Assembly: GCA_016867955.1 (NCBI GenBank)
Contig: VGIE01000040.1
Coordinates: forward strand, 1-10,691
DNA length: 10,691 bases
Origin: Betaproteobacteria bacterium
GTDB lineage: Bacteria; Pseudomonadota; Gammaproteobacteria; Burkholderiales; SG8-39
Direction of reading: 5' to 3'
Below, one piece after another: positions 1 through 6,458 of this stretch (the stretch's first letter is position 1; each line of letters opens with the position of its first letter). Both the position numbers and the translations under genes were made by a program. The notes beneath the pieces are model-generated. The model was not told the DNA's origin. It did no database searches and saw only the letters and a program-made list of their open reading frames with translations.

Positions 1-144
1 GGCTACCTGCTGTGCGTGGTGCCGTCCGACATCAAGGGCTATGACGTGTGCTATAAGAAGCTGGTCAAGACCGCCGAGCGTTTCGACGTCAGCTCGAGCT
101 TCGCCATGGAGCGGATCAAGTGCACCACGGCGCTACCGATCTAG
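1..144 (+). CDS. Lrp/AsnC-family transcriptional regulator, C-terminal fragment (5' end outside window)
   Basis: Frame 1 is open from the window edge to a TAG at 142-144 and gives 47 residues. They read like the end of the Lrp/AsnC effector-binding (RAM) domain: GYLLCVVPSDIKGYD matches the usual D-YLLRVV-PDI--YD strand and helix, and SSFAMERIKCTTALPI matches the usual SSFAMEQIKYTTALPL ending. A Cys stands where most relatives have Tyr in the IKYTTALP motif. Family members are leucine-responsive-type DNA-binding regulators that form dimers to octamers and respond to amino acids. The winged-helix half lies upstream of the window, so its target and completeness cannot be judged. It is a different gene from the second Lrp homologue at 2703-3203, because the two tails differ clearly. 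Confidence 0.75.
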   Translation, partial: GYLLCVVPSDIKGYDVCYKKLVKTAERFDVSSSFAMERIKCTTALPI

Positions 145-227
145 CCCAGGATCCTTCGCCGAAAGCGGCTTGTCCGGCGACCGGGAGCGCGGCATCGCGG
201 GCAGGGATTCGGGCGCTGTGATATAGA

Positions 228-238
228 AATACGGTATT
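228..238. promoter_or_regulatory. Candidate operator palindrome upstream of the toxin-antitoxin pair
   Basis: AATAC-G-GTATT is a perfect 5-1-5 palindrome in a short AT-rich island, 19 bases before the antitoxin GTG. Just upstream, TGATATAGA (219-227) resembles an extended -10 box, with only four of six hexamer matches. Antitoxins of the AbrB/MazE fold often repress their own operon by binding such a palindrome. The role is inferred from position. Confidence 0.3.
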
Positions 239-257
239 ACTTTACTACAGGGGTCCC

Positions 258-485
258 GTGGCACATACCTCCAAACTGACTGAAAAGTACCAGGCCAAGA
301 TACCGGCCGATGTCCGGCAGGTGCTCGGGCTGAAGAAGGGTGACGTGGTCGCCTTCGACGTGGCCAAGGGCAAAGTACGGCTGCGCCGGGCCACGCCGAT
401 CGATCTGGCCTATGCCAGCGCGGTCGCGGGTACGCTGGCCGAGTGGGATTCCAAGGCGGACGAGAATGCCTTCAGAGACCTTTGA
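258..485 (+). CDS. AbrB/MazE-type antitoxin of a type II toxin-antitoxin system
   Basis: A 75-residue protein begins at GTG 258, preceded by AGGGG at 249-253. Residues about 5-45 form a SpoVT/AbrB swapped-hairpin DNA-binding domain: SKLTEKYQAKIPADVRQVLGL followed by KKGDVVAFDV and a basic VRLRRA strand. The acidic C-terminal tail (residues about 50-75, AEWDSKADENAFRDL) is the part that usually wraps around and inhibits the partner toxin. The gene overlaps the next one by 20 bases, as expected for an antitoxin-first operon with translational coupling. The known family role is to neutralise an endoribonuclease toxin and repress the operon. The pairing and domain order are clear. The exact MazE subgroup is not determined. 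Confidence 0.85.
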   Translation: MAHTSKLTEKYQAKIPADVRQVLGLKKGDVVAFDVAKGKVRLRRATPIDLAYASAVAGTLAEWDSKADENAFRDL

Positions 486-807
486 GCAGTTCGATGTCAT
501 CGTAGTGCCGTTTCCGTTCACCGATGGTGCGGCCAGCAAGCGTCGGCCCGCGCTCGTGCTTTCCGCGTCGGCGTTCAATCGCAAGGCCGGACACAGCGTG
601 CTCGCCATGATCACCAGTGCCGAGCAGTCGGCTTGGCCCAACGACATTCCGTTGCGCGATCTCGACCCTGCAGGGTTGCCAAGCCGGTCGGTGGTGCGGC
701 TCAAGCTCTTTACCCTTGATCATCGACTGGTGTTGCGCAAGGCGGGAACGCTTTCCAGGCGCGATGCAGACGCCGTTCGAAAATCACTCGATACAGTGCG
801 CGGCTGA
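466..807 (+). CDS. MazF/PemK-type endoribonuclease toxin
   Basis: A 113-residue product starts at ATG 466 inside the end of the antitoxin gene. Residues 5-30 carry the diagnostic PemK/MazF start: FEQFDVIVVPFPFTDG followed by SKRRPALVLS. The Arg in the RRPALV strand is the region of the catalytic base in MazF enzymes, and MITS (about residue 49-52) supplies the conserved Thr/Ser of the active site. VVRLKLFTLD matches the later conserved strand. Length fits the family (about 110). Known members cleave single-stranded mRNA at short motifs and cause growth arrest unless bound by the antitoxin. The frame stays open upstream to 340, but that stretch overlaps the antitoxin and has no family similarity, so ATG 466 is chosen. 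The gene looks intact. The cleavage motif cannot be predicted. Confidence 0.85.
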   Translation: MPSETFEQFDVIVVPFPFTDGAASKRRPALVLSASAFNRKAGHSVLAMITSAEQSAWPNDIPLRDLDPAGLPSRSVVRLKLFTLDHRLVLRKAGTLSRRDADAVRKSLDTVRG

Positions 808-879
808 TCCGCACCGAACGCGATGATGCCGCGAGCCGGGTCCTGGCGCATCCCAACAGAAATTGAAAAGGACAAATTG

Positions 880-2064
880 ATGGAACTTCACCTCTTCTCC
901 GGCGTCTTTGATCTCCCCTGGTGGGGCTATGCGCTGGTGGCCCTCGGCTTCACCCACATCACCATCGCGGCGGTGACGCTGTTCCTGCACCGCTGCCAGA
1001 CGCACCACGCGCTCTCCCTTGGCCCCATCCCCAGCCACTTCTTCCGGCTTTGGCTGTGGCTCACCACCGGCATGCGCACCAAGGAATGGGTCGCGGTGCA
1101 CCGCAAGCACCACGCAAAGTGCGAGACCGTGGACGACCCGCACAGCCCGCAGGTGCTCGGCATCAATGCCGTGCTCTGGGGCGGCGTCGTCCTGTACGTG
1201 CGCGAGTCGGCGCAAGTCGACACCGTCAAGCGCTACGGCCATGGCACGCCGGACGACTGGCTGGAGCGCAACCTCTATTCGCGCTGGGTGCTGCTCGGCC
1301 TCACCCTCACCGGGCTGGCCGACGTGCTGCTGTTTGGCCTCGTGCCGGGCGTGCTCATACTGCTGACGCAGATCGCGTGGATTCCGTTTTGGGCGGCCGG
1401 CGTCATCAACGGCGTCGGGCACTGGTTCGGTTACCGCGTTTCGTCCACCGAGGATGCCAGCACCAATATGGCGCCCTGGGGCATCCTCATCGGCGGCGAG
1501 GAGCTGCACAACAACCACCACGCCTTCCCGACGGCGGCCAAGTTCTCGTTCAAGTGGTACGAGTTCGACATCGGCTGGGTGTACATCCGCATCCTCAGTG
1601 CGCTGGGCATGGCGCGCGTGAAGCACATGGCACCGGTGCCGCAGTTCACGGCGCCCAAGCCCGTGCCGGACCAGCAGACCCTCAGCGCCGTCATCACCAA
1701 CCGCTACGACGTTCTGTCGAGGTACAAGCAGGCGATCAAGGCCACCTTTGCAGAAGAACTGCGCGCGCTCCGGGCGCGCTCGCCGCGCGACGCCGAGCGG
1801 CTGTACAAGCTCAAGCACTGGTTGTTCAGCGAGGAGCGCATGCTGCTGGCGCGCGAGCGCGAACTGCTGGAAGCCGCGCTGGCCTCCTCGCCCACCCTGC
1901 AGAAGCTGCTCGCCATGCGGCGCGAACTCAAGGCGTTGTGGGGGCGCTCGCTGGATACCAGCGAGCAACTCATCGCCCGATTGCAGGACTGGTGCCACCG
2001 GGCCGAGGAGAGCGGCATTGCACCGCTGGCGGGGTTCTCGCAGAGGCTGCGGGCGTACGCCTAG
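880..2064 (+). CDS. desA: DesA-like delta-9 acyl-lipid fatty acid desaturase
   Basis: A 394-residue integral membrane di-iron desaturase that would insert a cis double bond into phospholipid acyl chains, adjusting membrane fluidity. All three histidine boxes are present: HRCQTHHA (residues 37-44), HRKHH (74-78) and ELHNNHHAFP (HNNHH at 210-214). Hydrophobic segments lie near residues 15-36 and 50-66 and in the stretch between boxes two and three (about 133-175). The length equals what is recalled for Pseudomonas DesA. Residues about 260-394 form a charged, probably helical extension (FAEELRALRARSPRDAERLY, RRELKALWG) that short desaturases lack. The start ATG 880 is set by AAAAGGA at 866-872; the frame is open upstream to 823 without family similarity. 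It stands alone, 72 bases after the toxin gene. The electron donor is not encoded nearby. Confidence 0.9.
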   Translation: MELHLFSGVFDLPWWGYALVALGFTHITIAAVTLFLHRCQTHHALSLGPIPSHFFRLWLWLTTGMRTKEWVAVHRKHHAKCETVDDPHSPQVLGINAVLWGGVVLYVRESAQVDTVKRYGHGTPDDWLERNLYSRWVLLGLTLTGLADVLLFGLVPGVLILLTQIAWIPFWAAGVINGVGHWFGYRVSSTEDASTNMAPWGILIGGEELHNNHHAFPTAAKFSFKWYEFDIGWVYIRILSALGMARVKHMAPVPQFTAPKPVPDQQTLSAVITNRYDVLSRYKQAIKATFAEELRALRARSPRDAERLYKLKHWLFSEERMLLARERELLEAALASSPTLQKLLAMRRELKALWGRSLDTSEQLIARLQDWCHRAEESGIAPLAGFSQRLRAYA

Positions 2065-2081
2065 AGGTCATCTCACGATGC

Positions 2082-2150
2082 ACAATGCGAGGGGACGTTT
2101 CCCTCGCTCTTCGGCGACTCCAGGCGCAGTGCGGTCATAGGGCGGGGTTG
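2082..2150 (+). repeat. Possible decayed copy of the 81-bp palindromic repeat
   Basis: ACAATGCGAGGGGA at 2082-2095 is identical to 14 bases inside the repeat at 9981-10061 (read on its minus strand). It is followed, as in that repeat, by a matching CCCTCGC arm and then an AGGCGC block. The remaining similarity is patchy, and the outer ends found in the good copies are not recognisable, so this may be a worn copy or chance similarity around a hairpin. Confidence 0.35.
2087..2107 (+). terminator. Hairpin downstream of the desaturase gene, possible terminator
   Basis: GCGAGGG (2087-2093) pairs perfectly with CCCTCGC (2101-2107) across a 7-base loop, 22 bases after the desaturase stop. The following bases (TCTTCGG) are not a true T run, so factor-independent termination is uncertain. 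The stem may instead be part of a decayed repeat. Confidence 0.3.
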
Positions 2151-2154
2151 TTGC

Positions 2155-2235
2155 TCAGACCCGCGACCACGCCAAAAGCAGCGCCGCCAACAGCAGTGGC
2201 GTGTACTCGATGATGCCTTGAACTTCATGTCCCAT
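2155..2235 (-). CDS. Possible 26-residue hydrophobic small protein
   Basis: ATG at 2235 opens a 26-codon frame ending at TGA 2155-2157. The product starts MGHEVQGIIEYT and continues as a leucine/alanine-rich helix (PLLLAALLLAW), enough for one short membrane segment. AAAGGA lies 6 bases before the ATG, a good ribosome site, which is the main support. A perfect palindrome (2221-2241) spans the start codon. The frame is also open far upstream in low-complexity sequence. I recognise no family, and the ORF may be spurious. Confidence 0.3.
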   Translation of the reverse strand: MGHEVQGIIEYTPLLLAALLLAWSRV

Positions 2236-2241
2236 GAAGTT
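2221..2241. repeat. Perfect 9-3-9 palindrome over a start codon
   Basis: AACTTCATG, spacer TCC, then CATGAAGTT. In minus-strand RNA the stem would contain the ATG of the small ORF at 2235 and lie directly after its Shine-Dalgarno sequence. It could act as a translation-masking hairpin or as a protein-binding site. The sequence is seen; the function is inferred. Confidence 0.5.
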
Positions 2242-2287
2242 TCCTTTCTGAGTCCCCTGGCCAGCGGTCTTGCCGGCGTACTGCTGC

Positions 2288-2571
2288 CTAGCTGCGACGG
2301 ATCCGCCGCGTGCGGTGGCCGACTGTGAGCACATCGCCGAGGGTACCCACGACAAGGTAGGCGCGCAGCCGCTTGCCGAGGCGGCGCAGCACCTCATCGT
2401 CGCGGTGGTCGTGCGTGGCACGGCCGCAATCGAGCAGATCCTCTGCCACCCCGGCGCGGATGCCGCGTTGCTGCACGCGGATGAGGGCGTGGCGGGTGGG
2501 GCCTTTGTGGTCTCCGAAGGGCTGTTTGCGATCTGCTCGGTGGCGGTCACTCGAGGGGGCGCGTGGCTCAT
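2288..2571 (-). pseudogene. Frameshifted relic of a small conserved hypothetical protein (THDHR / TVGHRTRRIRR type)
   Basis: The minus strand from 2476 to the TAG at 2288-2290 encodes a coherent domain: QQRGIRAGVAEDLLDCGRAT, then HDHRDDEVLRRLGKRLRAYL, ending TVGHRTRRIRRS. I recall small proteobacterial proteins of about 90-110 residues with QRGI near the start and TVGHRTRRIRR at the end. In those, HDHRG is followed by about 20 residues with a YFDKR motif before the RRLG helix; that block is missing here. The same frame continues upstream as PTRHALIRV but meets no ATG before a stop. A plausible N-terminus (MSHAPPRVTATEQIANSPSE) begins at ATG 2571 in another frame, so a shift near 2500-2512 is needed to join them. 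Two lesions, a frameshift and an internal deletion, mark it as a pseudogene. Function unknown. Confidence 0.5.
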
Positions 2572-2702
2572 GGCATGAGCCTGGCTGCCGCTGCGATTGG
2601 CACCAGGATGATGTTTAGTGTCGCGCCCGCCCAGCGGCGACCGCTGGCGAAATCCGGGGGGATTGGGAATGCCGCCGGTTGTAGCCACGGCCCGACAGCC
2701 TG

Positions 2703-3203
2703 CTACCGGCTACGCGCGCCTTTGCGCCCCTTGCCTGGTAGCGGCAGTGCGGTCTGGTACTTCACCTGCTTGAGCGCGAAGCTCGACTTGATGTTGGCGA
2801 CCCCGGGGATGCGGGTCAGGTTGTCCAGAATGAAGCGTTCTAACGACGGCACGTCGGCAACGACCACCCGCAGCAGGTAATCGGCGTCCCCGGTCATCAG
2901 GTAGCACTCCATGACTTCCGGATACGTGCGGATCGCCCGTTCGAAAGTTTCCAGCGCCTTCTCGACCTGCTTTTCCAGGCTTACCTGGATGAATACGCTC
3001 ACGGTCAGTCCCAGTTTCAGCGGGTCGAGCAGCGTGACCTGTCGGTTGATGACGCCCGTCTCCTGCAGCGCGCGTACGCGCGCGAGGCACGGCGACGGCG
3101 ACAGGCCGATCTTTCGCGCCAGCTCCACATTGCTTATGGCGGCATTGTCCTGGAGCTGGTCAAGGATGTTGATGTCGATTGCATCCATCGTCAATGACGG
3201 CAT
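2703..3203 (-). CDS. Lrp/AsnC-family transcriptional regulator, divergent from the E1 gene
   Basis: A complete 166-residue regulator. Residues about 6-65 are the N-terminal winged helix: DAIDINILDQLQDNAAISNV, then ELARKIGLSPSPCLARVRAL as the helix-turn-helix, and TGVINRQVTLLDP as the wing. Residues about 70-155 form the RAM effector domain with MECYLMTGDADYLLRVVVAD and SSFALKQVKYQTALPLPG. The tail GKGRKGARSR is basic. The start at 3203 is fixed by GGAGG six bases upstream; an in-frame ATG at 3188 is less well placed. The gene diverges from the AceE-like E1 across 132 bases containing a near-consensus Lrp operator that overlaps a possible -10 box (TAAAAT on the minus strand), so autorepression is likely. 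The arrangement matches mdeR beside mdeB in Pseudomonas putida. The effector, perhaps methionine or 2-oxobutyrate, is inference. Confidence 0.9.
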   Translation of the reverse strand: MPSLTMDAIDINILDQLQDNAAISNVELARKIGLSPSPCLARVRALQETGVINRQVTLLDPLKLGLTVSVFIQVSLEKQVEKALETFERAIRTYPEVMECYLMTGDADYLLRVVVADVPSLERFILDNLTRIPGVANIKSSFALKQVKYQTALPLPGKGRKGARSR

Positions 3204-3228
3204 ATTTGACCTCCAGAAAATAACTACA

Positions 3229-3243
3229 CAGCATTTTATGCTG
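3229..3243. promoter_or_regulatory. Lrp-type operator between the divergent regulator and E1 genes
   Basis: CAGCATTTTATGCTG is a perfect 6-3-6 palindrome. It matches the E. coli Lrp consensus YAGHAWATTWTDCTR at 14 of 15 positions, failing only at position 7. Its centre is 33 bases before the regulator start and 100 before the E1 start. On the minus strand it contains TAAAAT, a possible -10 of the regulator promoter. It very probably is the binding site of the regulator encoded at 2703-3203. Confidence 0.7.
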
Positions 3244-3335
3244 CATCGGGCCAGCTTGCAGCGGCGAAACAAAACCACGTGCCGCCACGGCTTGGGTACG
3301 CTGGAAGCCTTGGCAAGGTGGACTGGAGGAGCGGC

Positions 3336-5945
3336 ATGCCGGACCTGACCGACGCATTCACCGATGCGTTCTGGCGAATCGGCGCGAAGGATGCCGATGC
3401 CGTCGAGACGCGCGAGTGGCTGGACGCCTTCGACGCCATCATCGAGCACGAAGGACCCGAACGCGCGACCTACTTGCTGCTCCGGCTTCTCGAACACGCG
3501 CGCGTGAGGAAGGTGCGCCTTCCGCCGGTGTTCAACACGCCGTACTGCAACACCATCGCACTGGCCGAGCAGCCGCAGTTTCCCGGTAACCTCGAGATCG
3601 AGGCGCGGCTGTCGGCGATCATCCGCTGGAATGCGCTCGCCATGGTAGTGCGCGCCAACCGCGCCAATGCCGAGCTGGGCGGGCACATCACCAGCTATGC
3701 ATCGGCGGCGGACCTGTTCGAGGTCGGATTCAACCATTTCTTCCGCGCCGGGCAGTCCGGAGACCTGGTCTACTTCCAGCCGCACTCGGCACCCGGCGTG
3801 TATGCGCGCGCCTACCTGGAGGGGCGGCTGGAAGACGCACAACTGGCCAGCTACCGCCGCGAAGTGGACGGAGGGGGGCTGTCGTCCTATCCGCATCCAA
3901 TGCTGATGCCCGATTTCTGGCAGTTCCCGACCGGCTCCATGGGCATCGGCGTGATCAATGCCATCTACCAGGCGCGCTTCCTGCGCTACCTGCGCGACCG
4001 CAAGCTGCTCGACACCGCGAACCGCAAGGTCTGGGCAGTGGTCGGGGATGGTGAGATGGACGAGCCGGAGTCGCTCGCCGGCCTGTCGCTGGCCGGACGC
4101 GAGCATCTCGACAATCTCGTCGTGGTGGTGAACTGCAACCTGCAGCGGCTCGACGGGCCGGTGCGCGGCAACGGCTCCATCATCCAGGAACTCGAAGGAC
4201 TGTTCGCGGGAGCCGGCTGGAACGTCATCAAGGTGCTGTGGGGGTCGGACTGGGATTCGTTGTTTGCGCGCGACGAGAGTGGCGTTCTGCTCAAGCGCCT
4301 GCATGAAACCGTGGATGGTGAATTCCAGACCTATGCCGCCACGGACGGTCGATTCAATCGCGAGCATTTCTTCAACAAGTATCCCGAGCTGCAGTCACTG
4401 GTGGCACACCTGAGCGATGGCGACATTGACCGGCTGCGTCGCGGCGGCCATGACACGGTGAAGATCTTTTCTGCCTACTATGCCGCGGCGGCCCATCGGA
4501 GCCAGCCCAGCGTCATCCTTGCCCAGACCAAGAAGGGTTACGGCATGGGGCATTGGGGCCAGGGCAAGATGACCGCGCACCAGCAAAAGAAGCTGGAGAC
4601 CGACGCGCTGCTGGAGTTCCGCGACCGCTTCGCAGTGCCGATGTCCGATGAAGACATCGCGCAACTGCGCTTCTGCAGGCCGCCAGCGGACACTGCCGAG
4701 ATGAAGTACCTGCATGCGCGCCGCGCCGCGCTGGGTGGCTACCTGCCGGCGCGCTCGGCAGACGCGCCCAGAGTGCCGGTACCGCGGCTCGATCGCTTCA
4801 CGAAATTGCTGGCCGGCTCGGCGGAGCGCGAGCAATCGACCACCATGGTGTTCGCGCAGTTTCTGTCTCAGCTGTTGCGCGAACCGGAGGTTGGCACGCG
4901 CGTGGTGCCCATCGTGGCTGACGAGGCGCGCACCTTCGGCATGGCCAACCTGTTCAGGCAGGTCGGCATCTACTCGGCAGTGGGACAGCTCTACGAGCCC
5001 GAGGACAAGGACGAACTGCTCTATTACAAGGAAGCGCATGACGGCCAGATCCTCGAGGAGGGCATTACCGAGGCCGGCGCGATGGCGTCCTGGGTGGCGG
5101 CGGCCACCAGTTACAGCACCAGCGGCCTGCCCATGCTGCCGGTGTTCATCTATTACTCCATGTTCGGCTTCCAGCGCGTGGGCGACCAGATCTGGGCGGC
5201 CGCCGACGCGCGGGCGCGCGGCTTTCTCATCGGCGCCACGGCTGGCCGCACCACGCTGTCGGGCGAGGGATTGCAACACCAGGACGGCTCCAGCCACCTG
5301 GTGGCCTCAACAATCCCGAATTGCCGCGCCTGGGATCCCTGTTTTGGCTACGAGCTCACGGTCATCGTGCAGGACGGGGCACGGCGCATGCTGGAGGCGC
5401 AGGAGGACCTGTTCTATTACGTGACGGTGATGAACGAGAACTACGCCCATCCGCCGCTGCCCGAGGGCGCGGTGCCAGGCATCCTCGCCGGCATGTACCG
5501 GCTGCAGGGCGCGGATGACGCGCAGGTGCAGTTGCTGGGCAGCGGAACCATCCTACGCGAAGTGATTGCGGCAGCAGGTGTGCTGGCGAAGGAACACGGT
5601 ATTGCTGCCAATGTCTGGAGCGTGACCAGCTGGAGCGAGCTGCGGCGCGACGGCCTGGAGCGCGAGCGTGCGGTGCTGGCCGGTGGGGCAGGCGGTCCGC
5701 GGCAAGCGCACATCCATCGCTGCCTTGCACCAACATGCGGCCCGATCGTCGCTGCCAGCGACTACGTGCGCGCCGTGGCCGACTTGCCACGTCCGTACGC
5801 GCCCGAGGGTCGGCGCTATGTGTCGCTGGGCACGGACGGATTTGGCCGCAGCGACACACGCGCGGCGTTGCGCGAAGCCTTCCAAGTCGACCGCCGGCAC
5901 ATCGTGCGCGCGGCGTTGGCCGCCATCGAAGGGCGCTTGCCTTAG
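3336..5945 (+). CDS. aceE: Homodimeric pyruvate dehydrogenase E1-type 2-oxoacid dehydrogenase (AceE/MdeB-like)
   Basis: The 869-residue product aligns with AceE along its length (E. coli AceE is 887). It is the thiamine-diphosphate E1 that decarboxylates a 2-oxoacid and passes the acyl group to an E2 lipoyl domain in the cytosol. Landmarks in order: VETREWLDAFDAIIEHEGPE near the N-terminus; the active-site loop ELGGHITSYASAA; the cofactor motif GDGEMDEPES (residues 237-246) closing with VNCN (265-268); VADEARTFGMANLFRQVGIY; ILEEGITEAGA; SMFGFQRVGDQIWAAADARA; the phosphate loop GLQHQDGSSH; and LGTDGFGRSD. The start ATG 3336 follows GGAGGA. No aceF or lpd gene is adjacent, so it must borrow E2 and E3. 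Its divergent Lrp neighbour and lone position resemble P. putida mdeB (2-oxobutyrate dehydrogenase), so the substrate may be 2-oxobutyrate rather than pyruvate. Confidence 0.9.
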   Translation: MPDLTDAFTDAFWRIGAKDADAVETREWLDAFDAIIEHEGPERATYLLLRLLEHARVRKVRLPPVFNTPYCNTIALAEQPQFPGNLEIEARLSAIIRWNALAMVVRANRANAELGGHITSYASAADLFEVGFNHFFRAGQSGDLVYFQPHSAPGVYARAYLEGRLEDAQLASYRREVDGGGLSSYPHPMLMPDFWQFPTGSMGIGVINAIYQARFLRYLRDRKLLDTANRKVWAVVGDGEMDEPESLAGLSLAGREHLDNLVVVVNCNLQRLDGPVRGNGSIIQELEGLFAGAGWNVIKVLWGSDWDSLFARDESGVLLKRLHETVDGEFQTYAATDGRFNREHFFNKYPELQSLVAHLSDGDIDRLRRGGHDTVKIFSAYYAAAAHRSQPSVILAQTKKGYGMGHWGQGKMTAHQQKKLETDALLEFRDRFAVPMSDEDIAQLRFCRPPADTAEMKYLHARRAALGGYLPARSADAPRVPVPRLDRFTKLLAGSAEREQSTTMVFAQFLSQLLREPEVGTRVVPIVADEARTFGMANLFRQVGIYSAVGQLYEPEDKDELLYYKEAHDGQILEEGITEAGAMASWVAAATSYSTSGLPMLPVFIYYSMFGFQRVGDQIWAAADARARGFLIGATAGRTTLSGEGLQHQDGSSHLVASTIPNCRAWDPCFGYELTVIVQDGARRMLEAQEDLFYYVTVMNENYAHPPLPEGAVPGILAGMYRLQGADDAQVQLLGSGTILREVIAAAGVLAKEHGIAANVWSVTSWSELRRDGLERERAVLAGGAGGPRQAHIHRCLAPTCGPIVAASDYVRAVADLPRPYAPEGRRYVSLGTDGFGRSDTRAALREAFQVDRRHIVRAALAAIEGRLP

Positions 5946-5949
5946 CTAT

Positions 5950-6315
5950 GGCAGCTGGGCCGAGCCAGCAGCGCGGTGTGCGGCCCTCAGGCCGCGCGGC
6001 CACGTGTGGCGCGAGCAGGCCAGGCTCAAGGCCTGAGAGCAGGTGCTGCATGGTCAGCAGGGCGTGGATCTCGGACGGATTGAACCACAGGCCCGGCACT
6101 TCATGGCGCGGGGCATGCCTTGCCGGGGCATCGCAGCGGTAGCCGCCGGCGTCGCGGTCCCAGACCACTGGCGCGCTGAAGCGGTCGCGCAGGTACTGGA
6201 GGTCGCGCTTGAAGGTCGCGCGGGAGACCTCCAGCGTCTCGAGGAAGGCCGCCAGAGGCACCACCTTGCGGTCGCGCAGCTTCTGTTCGATCTTGTAGAA
6301 GCGTTCGCTGCGGTC
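5950..6315 (-). pseudogene. Broken WYL/YafY-type HTH transcriptional regulator, N-terminal part
   Basis: Read on minus from 6315, the sequence encodes DRSERFYKIEQKLRDRKVVP, LAAFLETLEVSRATFKRDLQ, LRDRFSAPVVWDRDAGGYRC and LWFNPSEIHALLTMQHLLSG, ending LEPGLLAPHV at 6001. This is the N-terminal HTH_11 domain and linker typical of YafY-like WYL regulators of about 230 residues. The codon before DRSERF, where the family has its ATG, is TAG (6316-6318), so the native start is lost; a GTG at 6264 would skip the first part of the HTH. After LAPHV the frame no longer fits, and the likely continuation (GLRAAHRAAGSAQ) lies in another frame and stops at once. The WYL ligand domain is absent, the relic ending five bases past the E1 stop. 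It is therefore truncated at both ends. Confidence 0.7.
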
Positions 6316-6458
6316 CTAGGGACCCTCCGGACTATCGGTGCTGTCGCATCCGCGCGCCCCAATGGGAGCATCGCCCGCGCATTGACGTTGTGAAACGCGG
6401 CGGGAATGGCAAAAAGCATACACTGCACGCTTGTGAGAACAGCCCCGGGTTCCATTCC

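Noticed and set aside
784..1998. Long open frame on minus across the desaturase gene, and another of 430 codons on plus in the next frame (921-2213)
   Set aside because: Both are shadows of GC-rich codon bias; they lack family motifs and are rich in Arg, Ala, Pro and His, while the desaturase frame has all three histidine boxes.
3204..4367. Upstream extension of the Lrp frame to 554 codons, antisense to the E1 gene
   Set aside because: The extra N-terminal stretch has no family match. GGAGG directly before 3203 and the standard Lrp length fix the start.
5362..6264. 300-codon minus frame combining the WYL regulator N-terminus with antisense of the E1 gene
   Set aside because: After residue about 87 it no longer resembles a WYL protein and runs antisense through the E1 gene; it is an accidental read-through of a broken gene.
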